DNA from: Aureitalea sp. L0-47
GTDB lineage: Bacteria; Bacteroidota; Bacteroidia; Flavobacteriales; Flavobacteriaceae
Direction: 5' to 3'
Length of the DNA: 64,000 bases
NCBI RefSeq assembly: GCF_026126405.1
Contig: NZ_JAFMTQ010000011.1
Coordinates: forward strand, 53,417-117,416
Of this stretch, positions 34,771-45,529 are shown one piece after another (within the stretch, counting starts at the first letter, position 1; each line of letters begins with the position of its first letter). The translations under genes and the position numbers were made by a program. The notes beneath the pieces were generated by a model. That model was not told the origin of the DNA, did not search any database, and was given only the letters and a program-made list of their open reading frames with translations.

Positions 34771-36398
34771 TGGCTAAGCTGGAATCGTCCAAAACCAAGA
34801 AAAGACCGAATTTCGACCTCCCCTGGGAAGCCTTGATGGACAATGAGGATTTTGTATCCATGTTTCTTTCTGAAGTACTCGAAGAATACATTCAGAAGCA
34901 AAGATGGTACGGAGGGAAATCCAGTAAGCTGAAATACATCGAACTCACCGAATACTTTCGTATACAGCGAAACGAGGAGATGTACTACGGCCTTATCCTC
35001 GAAGTGAATTTCAAAGAGGCTTTTTATCAGCATTACTTCATCCCTATCGCCTTTGTAACAGACGATGAGTACGCGCAGGACGACCGTATATTGCCCATTA
35101 GCATCCAGGGCCAGGAAGGCTATATCATTGACGCTATAAACCTTGATGCCTTCAGGAAAGTGGTTTTCGAACGAATCCTGAATGCCAGGCCCAACGATAC
35201 CACAAGAGTACAATACCATAAAGGTGAGCGCTTAACCGAAACCGAATTCAAATCCTCCCGTAATATGGGCATGGAACAGAGTAACACCTCGGTTATCATC
35301 AACGATACATGCGTGATCAAGTTCTTCCGTAGAATCTATGCCAATAAGAACCCGGATTTTGAGATGTCGCAGTTCCTTTCAGACAAAAAAGGTTTCGAAA
35401 ATACACCGGCCTATCTTGGAAGTTTGAATATCATCGACACAGACAACTCTGTAATCACCATTGCCCTAATGCAGGAAATGGTTGAAAACAAAGGAGATGC
35501 CTGGGAGTATATGCTGGATAAACTAGATAAAGTTTTCCATAACCTGAGCGAAAAAGGAATTGACATCGACAGGCTCCCTTCCACAGAAATGTTTAATAGA
35601 CTTCCACTCAAGGACGTACCGCATGAGATCATCGATTGGGCCGGACTGGATATCTTTCTGAAAATGCAGAAACTGGCGCAGCGTACCGCTGAAATGCATA
35701 TCACACTGGGATCGGAATTTGAAGATAACAATTTCACTCCACAGCATTTTAATATGGATTATGAGGTTTGGTTGAAAAACCGACTACTTTACCAATTCCA
35801 GAACCGACTTAACACGGTGGAGAACAATATGCACAAACTGAAGGGTGATACGCTGAAACTCGCCAAGCAGTTCCTGGAGCAAAAGAACGAGATCCGGAAG
35901 CGTTTCCTGGCTTACGACTGGACCAAATTGAAGGGTGAACGAATTCGCGTTCACGGTGATTATCACCTTGGACAGGTATTGGTGACAAAGGGCGATTTCT
36001 ATATTCTCGATTTTGAAGGAGAACCGGAAAGTACTATTCGCGACCGGGTAGTAAAACAACCTCCGCTAAAGGACGTGGCAGGAATGTTCCGCTCCTTTCA
36101 CTACGCAGTTTACGCCACGATTTTCAACAACAAAGATTCTTATCCGTTCGCAATAGAACAATTATATAAAGCAGGAGAATGTCTTTACAGGTATTTCATA
36201 GGTGTGTTCCTGGAGACATACACCAACCTCATACAGGATGCAAACCTCAACATAGGATACAACCAGGAACGAGTTTTTATGCTGAAGTACTCCATGCTGG
36301 AAAAAGCAGTATACGAACTGGGTTATGAAATGAATGCACGTCCGTTATGGGCGATCATCCCTTTAGAAGGGATCAATTCAATAATGAATGAAGACTAA
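34770..36398 (+). CDS. Maltokinase (Pep2/Mak family)
   Basis: Phosphorylates maltose to maltose-1-phosphate, the donor for GlgE. 542 residues with an aminoglycoside-phosphotransferase-like fold. The maltokinase N-terminal cap includes KQRWYGGKSSKLKYIEL. The catalytic loop is RIRVHGDYHLGQVL and the Mg-binding loop FYILDFEGEP. It overlaps glgE by one base and precedes glgB by 5 nt. In many organisms the kinase is fused to or follows trehalose synthase TreS; no treS is in this window, so maltose may come from TreS encoded elsewhere or from glucan breakdown. Confidence 0.9.
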   Translation: MAKLESSKTKKRPNFDLPWEALMDNEDFVSMFLSEVLEEYIQKQRWYGGKSSKLKYIELTEYFRIQRNEEMYYGLILEVNFKEAFYQHYFIPIAFVTDDEYAQDDRILPISIQGQEGYIIDAINLDAFRKVVFERILNARPNDTTRVQYHKGERLTETEFKSSRNMGMEQSNTSVIINDTCVIKFFRRIYANKNPDFEMSQFLSDKKGFENTPAYLGSLNIIDTDNSVITIALMQEMVENKGDAWEYMLDKLDKVFHNLSEKGIDIDRLPSTEMFNRLPLKDVPHEIIDWAGLDIFLKMQKLAQRTAEMHITLGSEFEDNNFTPQHFNMDYEVWLKNRLLYQFQNRLNTVENNMHKLKGDTLKLAKQFLEQKNEIRKRFLAYDWTKLKGERIRVHGDYHLGQVLVTKGDFYILDFEGEPESTIRDRVVKQPPLKDVAGMFRSFHYAVYATIFNNKDSYPFAIEQLYKAGECLYRYFIGVFLETYTNLIQDANLNIGYNQERVFMLKYSMLEKAVYELGYEMNARPLWAIIPLEGINSIMNED

Positions 36399-36403
36399 AA
36401 TAT

Positions 36404-38329
36404 ATGAATAAGGTTATTTCCCACAGTTTTTTCACTGAATTCGATATTGACCTTTTCAAGGGTGGAAAACACTTTCGGCTCTATGAAAAATTGGGTGCGC
36501 ATCTCACAGAAGTAGATGGACAAAAAGGTGTCTATTTCGCCGTGTGGGCACCATCGGCTAAAGCCGTTTCAGTGATTGGAGATTTCAATTACTGGATCGA
36601 AGGAGAACACCCTCTTAATGTTCGCTGGGATGGTTCAGGTATCTGGGAAGGCTTTATTCCAGGAGTTCAGAAAGGTTCTAAATACAAATACAAGATACAT
36701 TCCAATCACGGAGATATCAAAACAGAAAAAGCCGACCCCTTTGCGGCACGCTGTGAACATCCTCCAAACACCGCCTCCATTGTCTGGGATACCAGCTACA
36801 ACTGGAAAGACGACAAATGGATGAAGAAGCGGAAGAATATCAACCGACTCGACAAACCCTTCTCTGTGTACGAAATACATTTGGGAAGCTGGATGTTCAA
36901 CACTGCTGAGAACAGGCCGCTTACATACCTGGAATTGGCTAAAGAACTTACCGCTTATCTCAAGAAGATGAATTTCACCCATGTGGAATTCATGCCGGTG
37001 ATGGAATACCCTTACGATCCGTCCTGGGGGTATCAGTTAACGGGTTATTACGCTCCTACATCAAGGTTTGGTAAGCCCGAGGACTTCATGTTCCTGGTGG
37101 ACGAACTACACAAAAACGACATAGGTGTGATCCTGGATTGGGTTCCCTCCCACTTTCCGGAGGACGCCCACGGACTTGGTTTCTTTGATGGAACTCATCT
37201 TTATGAGCACCCGGACATGCGAAGAGGTTATCACCCGGATTGGAAAAGCTTGATCTTCAATTATGGAAGAAACGAAGTGCGGGCTTTCCTTATCAGCAAC
37301 GCTATCTTCTGGCTGGACCGCTATCACGCGGACGGCCTACGAGTAGACGCTGTGGCGAGTATGCTTTACCTGGACTATTCACGTGAAGACGGTGAATGGG
37401 AACCAAATCAGTTTGGCGGCAGGGAGAACCTGGAGGCAATATCATTTTTCAAGGAATTGAATGAAGAGGTGTACGGAAGCTTCGAAGGTGTGCAAACCAT
37501 AGCCGAAGAATCTACCTCCTTCCCTATGGTTTCAAAACCAACCTATCTGGGTGGATTAGGATTTGGAATGAAATGGATGATGGGCTGGATGCACGACACC
37601 CTGGAGTACTTCAAAAAAGAACCTATATATCGTAAGCACCACCAGAACGATATCACCTTTAGTATGACCTATGCATTTACGGAGAATTTTATGCTTGCGT
37701 TGAGTCATGACGAAGTGGTTTACGGAAAACAATCCATTCTCGGTAGAATGCCCGGGGATGAATGGCAGCGGTTTGGCAACCTGAGGCTACTGTACAGCTA
37801 TATGTTTACACATCCCGGAAGCAAATTGTTGTTTATGGGAGGTGAATTCGGTCAGCACGAAGAGTGGGACTTCCAGCAAAGCCTGGACTGGCACTTGCTT
37901 GAGCACGACAATCACAAGGGAATTCAGTCGTTGGTGGCCGCTCTCAATGATTTATACCGAAAAGAACCTGCTCTTCATCAAAAACAATTCACCGGTGTAG
38001 GATTTGAATGGATCGATTATAACGATGCTGAAAATTCAGTGTTGGCGTATATCCGAAAAGGTGATAAACCAAAAGACGACCTTATCATTGTTGCGAATAT
38101 GACCCCGGTGCCACGAGAGAATTATCGAATTGGGTTACCGGCAAGCGGAAAATACAGGCTTGTATTCAATAGCGACGATCCCGAATTCGGTGGAAGTGGT
38201 TATAAGATCGCCAAACAATATACTTCCGAAAAGGAAGAATGGCAACACCGGATGCAATCTGTGGTGCTAAATCTACCTCCATTGTCAGTAATTGCCCTTA
38301 AAAGGGTACAATCCACTAAAAAAAGTTAA
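36404..38329 (+). CDS. glgB: 1,4-alpha-glucan branching enzyme GlgB
   Basis: Introduces alpha-1,6 branches into glucan made by GlgE. The 641 residues have an N-terminal CBM48 domain (VYFAVWAPSAKAVSVIGDFNYW). The GH13 barrel carries nucleophile Asp in ADGLRVDAVASMLYLDY, acid/base Glu in TIAEESTSFP and the third Asp in ALSHDEVVYGK. A C-terminal beta-sandwich follows. Third gene of the glgE-maltokinase-glgB unit, with a 5-nt gap. Together these three genes form a self-contained route from maltose to branched alpha-glucan. Confidence 0.95.
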   Translation: MNKVISHSFFTEFDIDLFKGGKHFRLYEKLGAHLTEVDGQKGVYFAVWAPSAKAVSVIGDFNYWIEGEHPLNVRWDGSGIWEGFIPGVQKGSKYKYKIHSNHGDIKTEKADPFAARCEHPPNTASIVWDTSYNWKDDKWMKKRKNINRLDKPFSVYEIHLGSWMFNTAENRPLTYLELAKELTAYLKKMNFTHVEFMPVMEYPYDPSWGYQLTGYYAPTSRFGKPEDFMFLVDELHKNDIGVILDWVPSHFPEDAHGLGFFDGTHLYEHPDMRRGYHPDWKSLIFNYGRNEVRAFLISNAIFWLDRYHADGLRVDAVASMLYLDYSREDGEWEPNQFGGRENLEAISFFKELNEEVYGSFEGVQTIAEESTSFPMVSKPTYLGGLGFGMKWMMGWMHDTLEYFKKEPIYRKHHQNDITFSMTYAFTENFMLALSHDEVVYGKQSILGRMPGDEWQRFGNLRLLYSYMFTHPGSKLLFMGGEFGQHEEWDFQQSLDWHLLEHDNHKGIQSLVAALNDLYRKEPALHQKQFTGVGFEWIDYNDAENSVLAYIRKGDKPKDDLIIVANMTPVPRENYRIGLPASGKYRLVFNSDDPEFGGSGYKIAKQYTSEKEEWQHRMQSVVLNLPPLSVIALKRVQSTKKS

Positions 38330-38330
38330 T

Positions 38331-38342
38331 GAAAACGTTTTC
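38331..38342. promoter_or_regulatory. LacI-family-like operator upstream of the GH31 gene
   Basis: GAAAACGTTTTC is a perfect 12-bp palindrome with a central CG, the form bound by LacI-family regulators such as maltose repressors. It sits just after the glgB stop. A second odd palindrome (CTTTTC-C-GAAAAG) and a near -7 box (TACTTTTC, 38353-38360) follow. This suggests regulation of GH31 by sugar. No regulator gene is in the window. Confidence 0.5.
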
Positions 38343-38436
38343 GATTGTTGATTACTTTTCCGAAAAGGAAACGAATTGATATGAAACATATCGAATCTTT
38401 TAATTTCATTTGTAAGTCACAATTTCATCTAGGCGT

Positions 38437-40836
38437 ATGATTACGAATACCGAACTGGAACAAAAAGGAAATCAGTTTCCGTCCCAAATAAAAAGCTTTG
38501 TAAAAAAGAAAGATAAATTCCTTATCACTACCGAAAACGAGGTGCTCCTGCAGATCACTGTTGTTCGCGATAGTGTACTGCGTTTCAGATATGCTCCCAA
38601 CGGTAGTTTTCCAAAGGATTTCTCCTATGCGATCTCCGAAAAAGCAGCGACAGGGTATAATCATCTGGAATATTCAGAAGAAAAGAACAAATACGTAATC
38701 AGAACCTCCAAACTTGAGCTTCATATAGACAAAGCCAACTTGCGAAAGTCGATCTACGACATTAACGGTAAGTTAATCAACCAGGACGAGGTTGGGTTTC
38801 ACTGGGAATACAGCTACGAACACGGTAGTGATATCGTAAAGATGAGCAAGACCGAACCTAAGATGGAGTGTTATTATGGTTTGGGTGACAAACCCACTCA
38901 TTTCAACCTTAAAGGGAAACGCGTTCAAAACTGGGTAACGGATCAGTATGCCTTCGGAAAGGACCAGGACCCTTTGTACAAGGCAATTCCTTTCTACATA
39001 GGACTACACAGCGATGTGAGCTACGGGATCTTTTTCGACAATACCTTCCGTAGCTTTTTTGATTTTGGGCATGAACGAAGAAACACCACCAGCTTCTGGG
39101 CACAGGGAGGAGAGATGAATTATTATTTCTTTTACGGTCCAGAAATGCGAGATGTGGTAACAAGTTACACCGATCTTACAGGTAAGCCCGAACTCCCACC
39201 ACTATGGGCCCTGGGATATCACCAAAGCAAATGGAGCTATTATCCAGAAGAAAACGTAAGGGAGGTAGCAAAGAAGTTCAGGGAGTTACAGATACCCTGT
39301 GACGCCATCTATCTGGATATCGATTATATGGAAGGGTTCCGATGCTTTACCTGGAATAAAGAGTATTTCCCCAACCCAAAAGGCATGGTAGACGACTTGA
39401 TGGAAGATGGTTTTAACACTGTGGCCATTATCGATCCGGGAATTAAGATCGACAAAGACTACGATATTTACAGGGAGGCACTGGAAAACGATTATTTCTG
39501 CAAACGTGCGGACGGTCCGTTAATGCGTGGTAAAGTATGGCCTGGTGAGTGTAATTTCCCCGACTTCACCAACCCGGAAGTACGAGAATGGTGGAGCGGT
39601 TTGTATAAGGAACTCATTGAGGACATTGGTGTAAGAGGTGTGTGGAACGATATGAACGAACCCGCAGTGATGGAGGTTCCAACAAAGACGTTCCCACTGG
39701 ATGTACGCCACAATTTCGATGGGCATCATTGTAGTCATAGCAAGGCACACAACATCTACGGAATGCAGATGGCAAGGGCGACCTATCACGGGGTAAAACA
39801 ATTTACTTACCCTAAGCGACCTTTTATTATTACCCGTTCGGCTTATTCCGGTACTCAGCGATACAGTTCGTCATGGACAGGAGATAACGTTGCCAGTTGG
39901 GAACATTTGTGGATCGCGAATCAGCAGGTGCAACGCATGGCGATCTCCGGGATGTCTTTTACTGGTACGGACATCGGTGGTTTCGCCGAACAGCCTACAG
40001 GCGAATTGTTCATTCGCTGGATACAGATGGGAATCTTCCATCCGTTTTGCCGTGTACACTCTTCAGGAGACCACGGAGACCAGGAACCCTGGTCATTCGA
40101 TGAGAATGTCACTAACATCTTCAGAAAGTTCATTGAGATCCGTTATAAACTGCTCCCTTACATCTATACGGCCTTCAGGCAATACGTTCAGGAGGGTATT
40201 CCTATGGTGCAGCCTTTGGTTTATTTCGACCAGGAGGATCATCAAAATTACTATCGAACCGATGAGTTCATGTTTGGATCTCAGTTACTAATTTGTCCTA
40301 TACTCGAAGCCAATTCCAAAGGCAGACGAATGTATGTTCCCCGCGGAAAATGGTATAATTACTGGACGTATGAAGTAGTTGACGGCGGAAAGGAAATCTG
40401 GGTGGACGCCGATATCGATACCATCCCGGTCTTTGTGAAAGAAGGAGCCATTATTCCTAAGTTTCCGGTACAGCAATATGTAGGCGAAAAAGAATTCGAC
40501 GAGATCGAACTGGAAGTGTATTTTAAAGAAGGGAAGGAAAAATCGGTGCTTTATGAAGATGCCCACGACGGCTACGACTACAAGAAGGGTCGATTCAGCT
40601 ACAGAACCTTCAAACTTACAGGGCATAAGAATGAGTTGATCATTCAGCAACACAAAGAGGGTAAATACATGACGCCCTATACCAAGTTCAAATTAGACCT
40701 AAAAAGACTTCCTTTTGAAATAGGCTCCATCCAGGTGGATAACCAGGAAACGGGACTTACTGAATTGAAGGTGAACGGTAATACTTCACTGGTGGTGGAT
40801 AAGAATTTTACCGAATTGCACCTTATTGGCAAATAG
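38437..40836 (+). CDS. GH31 alpha-glucosidase
   Basis: 799 residues, cytoplasmic (no signal peptide). GH31 motifs are clear: the nucleophile Asp in GVWNDMNEPAVME, the acid/base Asp in SSWTGDNVASWEHL, and RSGD-like RVHSSGDHGDQEPW near the substrate pocket. The N-terminal beta-sandwich and two C-terminal beta-domains give the usual family length. It would release glucose from the non-reducing ends of maltose or maltodextrin. It follows the glgE operon by 107 nt containing operator-like palindromes, so it may be regulated separately. A terminator follows. Confidence 0.92.
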   Translation: MITNTELEQKGNQFPSQIKSFVKKKDKFLITTENEVLLQITVVRDSVLRFRYAPNGSFPKDFSYAISEKAATGYNHLEYSEEKNKYVIRTSKLELHIDKANLRKSIYDINGKLINQDEVGFHWEYSYEHGSDIVKMSKTEPKMECYYGLGDKPTHFNLKGKRVQNWVTDQYAFGKDQDPLYKAIPFYIGLHSDVSYGIFFDNTFRSFFDFGHERRNTTSFWAQGGEMNYYFFYGPEMRDVVTSYTDLTGKPELPPLWALGYHQSKWSYYPEENVREVAKKFRELQIPCDAIYLDIDYMEGFRCFTWNKEYFPNPKGMVDDLMEDGFNTVAIIDPGIKIDKDYDIYREALENDYFCKRADGPLMRGKVWPGECNFPDFTNPEVREWWSGLYKELIEDIGVRGVWNDMNEPAVMEVPTKTFPLDVRHNFDGHHCSHSKAHNIYGMQMARATYHGVKQFTYPKRPFIITRSAYSGTQRYSSSWTGDNVASWEHLWIANQQVQRMAISGMSFTGTDIGGFAEQPTGELFIRWIQMGIFHPFCRVHSSGDHGDQEPWSFDENVTNIFRKFIEIRYKLLPYIYTAFRQYVQEGIPMVQPLVYFDQEDHQNYYRTDEFMFGSQLLICPILEANSKGRRMYVPRGKWYNYWTYEVVDGGKEIWVDADIDTIPVFVKEGAIIPKFPVQQYVGEKEFDEIELEVYFKEGKEKSVLYEDAHDGYDYKKGRFSYRTFKLTGHKNELIIQQHKEGKYMTPYTKFKLDLKRLPFEIGSIQVDNQETGLTELKVNGNTSLVVDKNFTELHLIGK

Positions 40837-40856
40837 CGTATTCATGAGATAATTAG

Positions 40857-40888
40857 AATGCGGACTCGAAAGGGGCCGCATTTTTTTT
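40857..40888 (+). terminator. Intrinsic terminator after the alpha-glucan gene block
   Basis: AATGCGG pairs with CCGCATT (7 bp) around a 12-nt loop, with the T tract at 40881-40888. Confidence 0.8.
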
Positions 40889-40924
40889 GAATTACGTAGC
40901 TTTATAGGCATTAAAAACCAACCT

Positions 40925-43900
40925 ATGAAGATCTTCCGATTTCTATTTGTATTACTGCTAATTACTAATCTTTCTGTTTCCGCCCAGGATAATGAGGGTG
41001 AAAAACCCAAAACCGCCGACCAGGAATTCAACAATCTCAAATGGCGAAACATTGGCCCCTTCCGGGGTGGCCGAAGCGTAACTTCCACCGGGGTGGTTAA
41101 ACAACCCGGGGTTTGGTATATGGGAAGCACCGGCGGTGGTGTTTTCAAAAGTACCGACGATGGAATCAGCTGGAAGAATGTCTCCGATGGCTTTTTCAAC
41201 ACCGGAACAGTAGGTGCCATAGCAGTTTCAGAATCCGATCCCAACATTGTGATCGTTGGTATGGGTGAGCATGCCGCCCGAGGAGTTATGACATCCATGG
41301 GTGACGGAGTCTACAAATCGGATGACGCGGGTAAAACCTGGAAACACATAGGACTGGATTACACACGACATATTTCCGACGTCATCATTCATCCTACAAA
41401 TCCCGACATTATCTATGTGGCAGCGCAAGGTGCGCAGTACGGACCCTCAGAAGACCGCGGGGTATATCGTTCTATGGACGGTGGGAATAACTGGGAAAAG
41501 GTTTTATATGTCGATGAAAATACGGGAGCCTCTTCCCTATCCATGGATATGCACAATCCTAGAATATTATATGCCGCCATGTGGCAGCACAGACGCTATC
41601 CGTGGACGATGGAAAGTGGTGGGGAATCTTCAGGTCTGCACAAATCCACCGACGGAGGAACTACCTGGGAGCCCATGAATGCTGGTATTCCTGAATCCTT
41701 CGGAAAGGCGGGTATCTCGGTTTCCCGTGCGAATCCCGAAAGAGTGTATGCCGTGATAGAGGCCGAAGGTGAGAAAGGCGGTGTTTACAGAAGTGACAAC
41801 GCCGGTAAAGTATGGAAGCAGATCAATAAGAATCGAGTGAATATTGCCCGCTCCTGGTACTATATGGAGATCTTCGCCGATCCGCAAAACGAAAACATTG
41901 TATACGTGCTCAATGCACCAGTTATGAAGTCGATCGATGGAGGAAAGTCCTTCTCCGCTGTTTCCACTCCGCATGGGGACAACCATCACTTATGGATCCA
42001 CCCGGAAAACAACCAGGTGATGATCAATTCCAACGATGGTGGCGCGAATGTTTCCAACAATGGCGGACGTTCCTGGAGTACACAGCGAAATCAGCCCACG
42101 GCCCAGTTCTACCGTGTAACCACCGATAATTTATTCCCCTACAATGTGTATGGTGGTCAGCAGGATAATTCGGCTATTGCCATCGCGAGCAGAACAAGAG
42201 GTGGCGGTATTGGTTGGAAAGACTGGTATTCGGTTGCGGGTTGTGAAAGCGCCTTCCTGGCTTTCGATCCGGATAACCCCGTAGAAGTTTATGGAGGCTG
42301 TTACCAGGGTATTATCGATCGCTGGGTAAAGGAAACCGCTACAAGTAAACCGATCAATGAATATCCCGAGCTCGGTCTTAGCAAAGCACCGGAGGACGCC
42401 AAATATCGTTTTAACTGGAATGCTCCTATCATTAGCTCGCCTCATGATAGAAATACTATCTATCATGCGGGAAACCGTGTATTCAAGACTACAGACGGAG
42501 GATTATCATGGTCTCCTGTGAGTCCGGATTTAACGCGAAACGAAAAAGACAAGCATGGACCCGGAGGCGGTCCATACACCAATGAAGCCGCGGGAGGTGA
42601 GAATTACAACACCATAATGTCTTTTGTGGAATCCCAGCACGAGAAAGGCAGCATGTATGTAGGTACAGACGATGGGCTGGTTCATTTCACAAGAGATGGA
42701 GGGGCGAACTGGACGAACATCACACCAAAAAACCTGGGAGAGGGAATCATTAACAGTATTGAAATATCTCCTCACGACCCTGCAACAGCTTATATAGCCG
42801 TGATGCGATACAAGTCCATGGATATGAAGCCATATATCTACAAAACCAGCAATTATGGGCAATCATGGACAAAGATCACTGATGGTATTGAAGGTGAGCA
42901 CACTTTTGTAAGAGTGGTAAGAGAAGACCATAAACGCAAAGGATTACTGTATGCCGGAACAGAAACCGGCCTGTATATTTCCTGGAACGACGGTGCGAAA
43001 TGGGAACCATTCCAATTGAACTTGCCCGTAGTACCTATCAACGATCTAACCATTCGTCATAATGACCTGGTTGCAGCTACTGCAGGCCGATCTTTCTGGA
43101 TACTCGACGACCTGGGAGCCATTCAGAACAGGGATAAAAAAGAGGATGCACTTATCATTTTCAAGCCGAAAGACACCTACCTCTATTTCGGAGGAATGAG
43201 TAATAATCCTACTATTGGTAAGAACCCTCCTTCTGGTGTGATCTTCGATTACTATATCAAAGAAGCGGTAGACAGCATTCCAGTGACCCTGGAAGTACTT
43301 CAGAATGGAAAAGTGATACGCAACTTCAGCAGTGAAAAGGAAAAGGATTTCAAGACCTGGCCAGGTGGGCCGGCAAAACCTGCCGTACTGCCCGCAAAGC
43401 GGGGGTTCAATAGGTTTTTCTGGAATTTCAGAAGAGATGACCTACCTGCGGTTTCCAAAGTATTTGTCTTTGGAAACCTGGGCGGTTCTCATGTTGGACC
43501 AGGGACTTACACTTTCAGGATGAAGCAGGGTGATGCTATTTCAGAAACAACATTCAGCATAAAACCGGATCCGAATATTGGAGCTACAGCGGCCGATTTC
43601 AACGAGCAGCAACAAATTCTCACGGAAATTGAGGCCATAGTAACAGACATGCACGAATCTGTGAATCAAATGCGCTCGGTGAAGTCGCAGTTAAAATCAC
43701 ACAAGAAATTATTGAAAGACAACGAGAAGGCCGAAGCCCTTGTTGAGCTGGGTGATTCACTAAGTAAACGAATCACTTCCTGGGAAGAGAACATTATTCA
43801 GGCTAAGCAAAAGACCTTCCAGGATGTAATTAATTTCAATAATAAACTAAATGCGGAGTTATTATTTCTGAAAGGTTTTATAGAAGGACCTATGCCAAAA

Positions 43901-44056
43901 GTGACGCAGGGATCGAGACAGCGATTCAACGACCTTAAAAACGACTGGACGACCTACGAAAAGGAAAGAGACGCCATTATCGATGAAGAAATGGCCGATT
44001 ACAACCGAAAGTATAAGGCGCTGGAACTTCCTGCCATAATTATGAAAGAAGAATAA
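40925..44056 (+). CDS. Sortilin/BNR-repeat beta-propeller protein, secreted
   Basis: 1043 residues with a signal peptide ([21 protein letters not shown]). About 11 Asp-box motifs of the form S-x-D-x-G-x-T-W are visible ([44 protein letters not shown]). They form one or two propellers like those of VPS10/sortilin and sialidase-type proteins. No sialidase arginine triad was identified, so enzymatic activity is not implied. The last roughly 300 residues are a beta-sandwich and then a helical region. Large members of this type are abundant in Bacteroidota and remain uncharacterised. It converges on the next gene with an 11-bp gap. Confidence 0.82.
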   Translation: MKIFRFLFVLLLITNLSVSAQDNEGEKPKTADQEFNNLKWRNIGPFRGGRSVTSTGVVKQPGVWYMGSTGGGVFKSTDDGISWKNVSDGFFNTGTVGAIAVSESDPNIVIVGMGEHAARGVMTSMGDGVYKSDDAGKTWKHIGLDYTRHISDVIIHPTNPDIIYVAAQGAQYGPSEDRGVYRSMDGGNNWEKVLYVDENTGASSLSMDMHNPRILYAAMWQHRRYPWTMESGGESSGLHKSTDGGTTWEPMNAGIPESFGKAGISVSRANPERVYAVIEAEGEKGGVYRSDNAGKVWKQINKNRVNIARSWYYMEIFADPQNENIVYVLNAPVMKSIDGGKSFSAVSTPHGDNHHLWIHPENNQVMINSNDGGANVSNNGGRSWSTQRNQPTAQFYRVTTDNLFPYNVYGGQQDNSAIAIASRTRGGGIGWKDWYSVAGCESAFLAFDPDNPVEVYGGCYQGIIDRWVKETATSKPINEYPELGLSKAPEDAKYRFNWNAPIISSPHDRNTIYHAGNRVFKTTDGGLSWSPVSPDLTRNEKDKHGPGGGPYTNEAAGGENYNTIMSFVESQHEKGSMYVGTDDGLVHFTRDGGANWTNITPKNLGEGIINSIEISPHDPATAYIAVMRYKSMDMKPYIYKTSNYGQSWTKITDGIEGEHTFVRVVREDHKRKGLLYAGTETGLYISWNDGAKWEPFQLNLPVVPINDLTIRHNDLVAATAGRSFWILDDLGAIQNRDKKEDALIIFKPKDTYLYFGGMSNNPTIGKNPPSGVIFDYYIKEAVDSIPVTLEVLQNGKVIRNFSSEKEKDFKTWPGGPAKPAVLPAKRGFNRFFWNFRRDDLPAVSKVFVFGNLGGSHVGPGTYTFRMKQGDAISETTFSIKPDPNIGATAADFNEQQQILTEIEAIVTDMHESVNQMRSVKSQLKSHKKLLKDNEKAEALVELGDSLSKRITSWEENIIQAKQKTFQDVINFNNKLNAELLFLKGFIEGPMPKVTQGSRQRFNDLKNDWTTYEKERDAIIDEEMADYNRKYKALELPAIIMKEE

Positions 44057-44067
44057 CTAGAGACCGG

Positions 44068-45339
44068 CTATCTATCGTTCCTTCTTAATTTCCGCTGTAT
44101 CTTGTTAATGGCAGACTCAATAGACTTCTCGGGCTCTATCAGGTTGTAGGGCCCCCAGAAATCGGGGTCTTTGAAGCCAGATACCTCATCGCTCATAATG
44201 ACTGTGGGTTTCAACCTTTCCCTGTTTCGAAGTCGGGCTTTGGTGGTGTTCACTTCCCAGTCGGTTACGGCCATTTCACTGCTCAGGGTATACACGGAAT
44301 TAAACAACTTTCCTCGTTTTTTAACCTTAAACGACAGGTCAACATTGCCATAGCCATAGTACCATTTACCATCCTTTTCACGATAGTCCACGCGATACGA
44401 CGCTCGCAATGGTGTGACATCTATATCCCTGGGCTTCTTTTTTACGAACATCTTATTTGCCTGCCCCTTCATATCGGTAAGGTTCAAACTGTAAATAGCA
44501 CTGCTTAGGGCCAGGCTTTCCGAATCGATAAAGAGACTGCCGTAGTACCTCGGCACATCGATCTCTTCTTTTTGTTTGAAATTGACTACATAAACAGGTT
44601 TGTCATTCACCGTAGATGGAGCCCCAAAACTAAAATCATATTCATCTATCATGATGGGTGTGAAAATGTATTCCGGGTATTTCATGATATCCAGGTATAG
44701 CGTAGAATAAGGTCCTCCCTGGAGTTTTAACGCTACGGTATCCAACCTGCGGTAATCGGTGCTTTTCCGCGCCTTATGTAGGCCTATATTGTCTTTTTGA
44801 GCCGAAGTATACGGTTGTTTATACACGTTTACCACCGCTTCGGTCAGGGATACATTTCGGTTTCGTTTCTTTATAGTTTCCCGATAGAAAGCTGTCATCA
44901 CGGCGGCTTGTTTCATATTGTTCTCTTTCTTCTTATCAAATACCGCCCTTACCAAGGCCTTGGCGCTCTTAAAGGTAGAAATATTGATTTGCGATAATTC
45001 GGTAACAACCGGAATGAGTTGTATTCTATTTTTTTCTGAAGTGAGCTGGCTTAGAGGAATCCGCTTGGTTTCGTAACCCAGTAATGAGAATACCATTGCA
45101 TCGATACCGCGATCGTTCGGCACCTTGATTGTAAAAGCACCTTCATCGTTGCTAATACTTCCGAGGTTGGTCTTAGAAAGTTTAATGCTTACGGACACCA
45201 GGGGATCGTTCGTTTCGCCGTCAACCACAGTGCCGCTGTATTCGGTGAAGTCCAGTACCTGGGTAATTCCACTGGTTGGTATCATTATATGCAAAACCAC
45301 GAGAAGTACAGTTGCGAGGGTAATTCGGATTGTCTTCAT
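44068..45339 (-). CDS. Exported protein with carboxypeptidase-regulatory-like N-terminal domain
   Basis: 423 residues with a signal peptide. The region YSGTVVDGETNDPLVSVSIKL to about residue 110 is a carboxypeptidase-D regulatory-like domain, as at the N-terminus of many TonB-linked Bacteroidota proteins. The rest (YRETIKKRNRNVSLTEAVVNVYK, then VNFKQKEEID and LSSAIYSLNLTDM) is a beta-rich domain of unknown function, probably in the periplasm or outer membrane. No barrel or TonB plug is present. An inverted repeat lies just upstream of the start. Confidence 0.75.
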   Translation of the reverse strand: MKTIRITLATVLLVVLHIMIPTSGITQVLDFTEYSGTVVDGETNDPLVSVSIKLSKTNLGSISNDEGAFTIKVPNDRGIDAMVFSLLGYETKRIPLSQLTSEKNRIQLIPVVTELSQINISTFKSAKALVRAVFDKKKENNMKQAAVMTAFYRETIKKRNRNVSLTEAVVNVYKQPYTSAQKDNIGLHKARKSTDYRRLDTVALKLQGGPYSTLYLDIMKYPEYIFTPIMIDEYDFSFGAPSTVNDKPVYVVNFKQKEEIDVPRYYGSLFIDSESLALSSAIYSLNLTDMKGQANKMFVKKKPRDIDVTPLRASYRVDYREKDGKWYYGYGNVDLSFKVKKRGKLFNSVYTLSSEMAVTDWEVNTTKARLRNRERLKPTVIMSDEVSGFKDPDFWGPYNLIEPEKSIESAINKIQRKLRRNDR

Positions 45340-45354
45340 AGCATTCGGATTTAT

Positions 45355-45381
45355 CCACAGACACTAAGTTGAAATCTGTGG
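45355..45381. repeat. Inverted repeat in the leader of the 45339 gene
   Basis: CCACAGA (45355-45361) and TCTGTGG (45375-45381) form a perfect 7-bp repeat with a 13-bp centre, about 15 bp upstream of the start codon on the minus strand. It could be an operator or an mRNA hairpin. Confidence 0.4.
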
Positions 45382-45529
45382 CATCATTGACTTCTAAATT
45401 TACGAAAATTAGCAGTTACTATTTGCTTTTCTTAGGTTAATTCAGAATAAAAAAGCGGCAGATCCCTTCTTCATATTTGCAACTTACCCACCGAACCCCT
45501 ACCTTTTTAAAAACATCAAAAAGGGTATT

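Noticed and set aside
34692..35219. Long minus-strand frame across glgE/maltokinase
   Set aside because: Antisense shadow of two clearly conserved coding genes.
40925..44056. Sialidase annotation suggested by the Asp boxes
   Set aside because: No arginine triad or nucleophile Tyr/Glu pair was identified; Asp boxes also occur in sortilin-type propellers.
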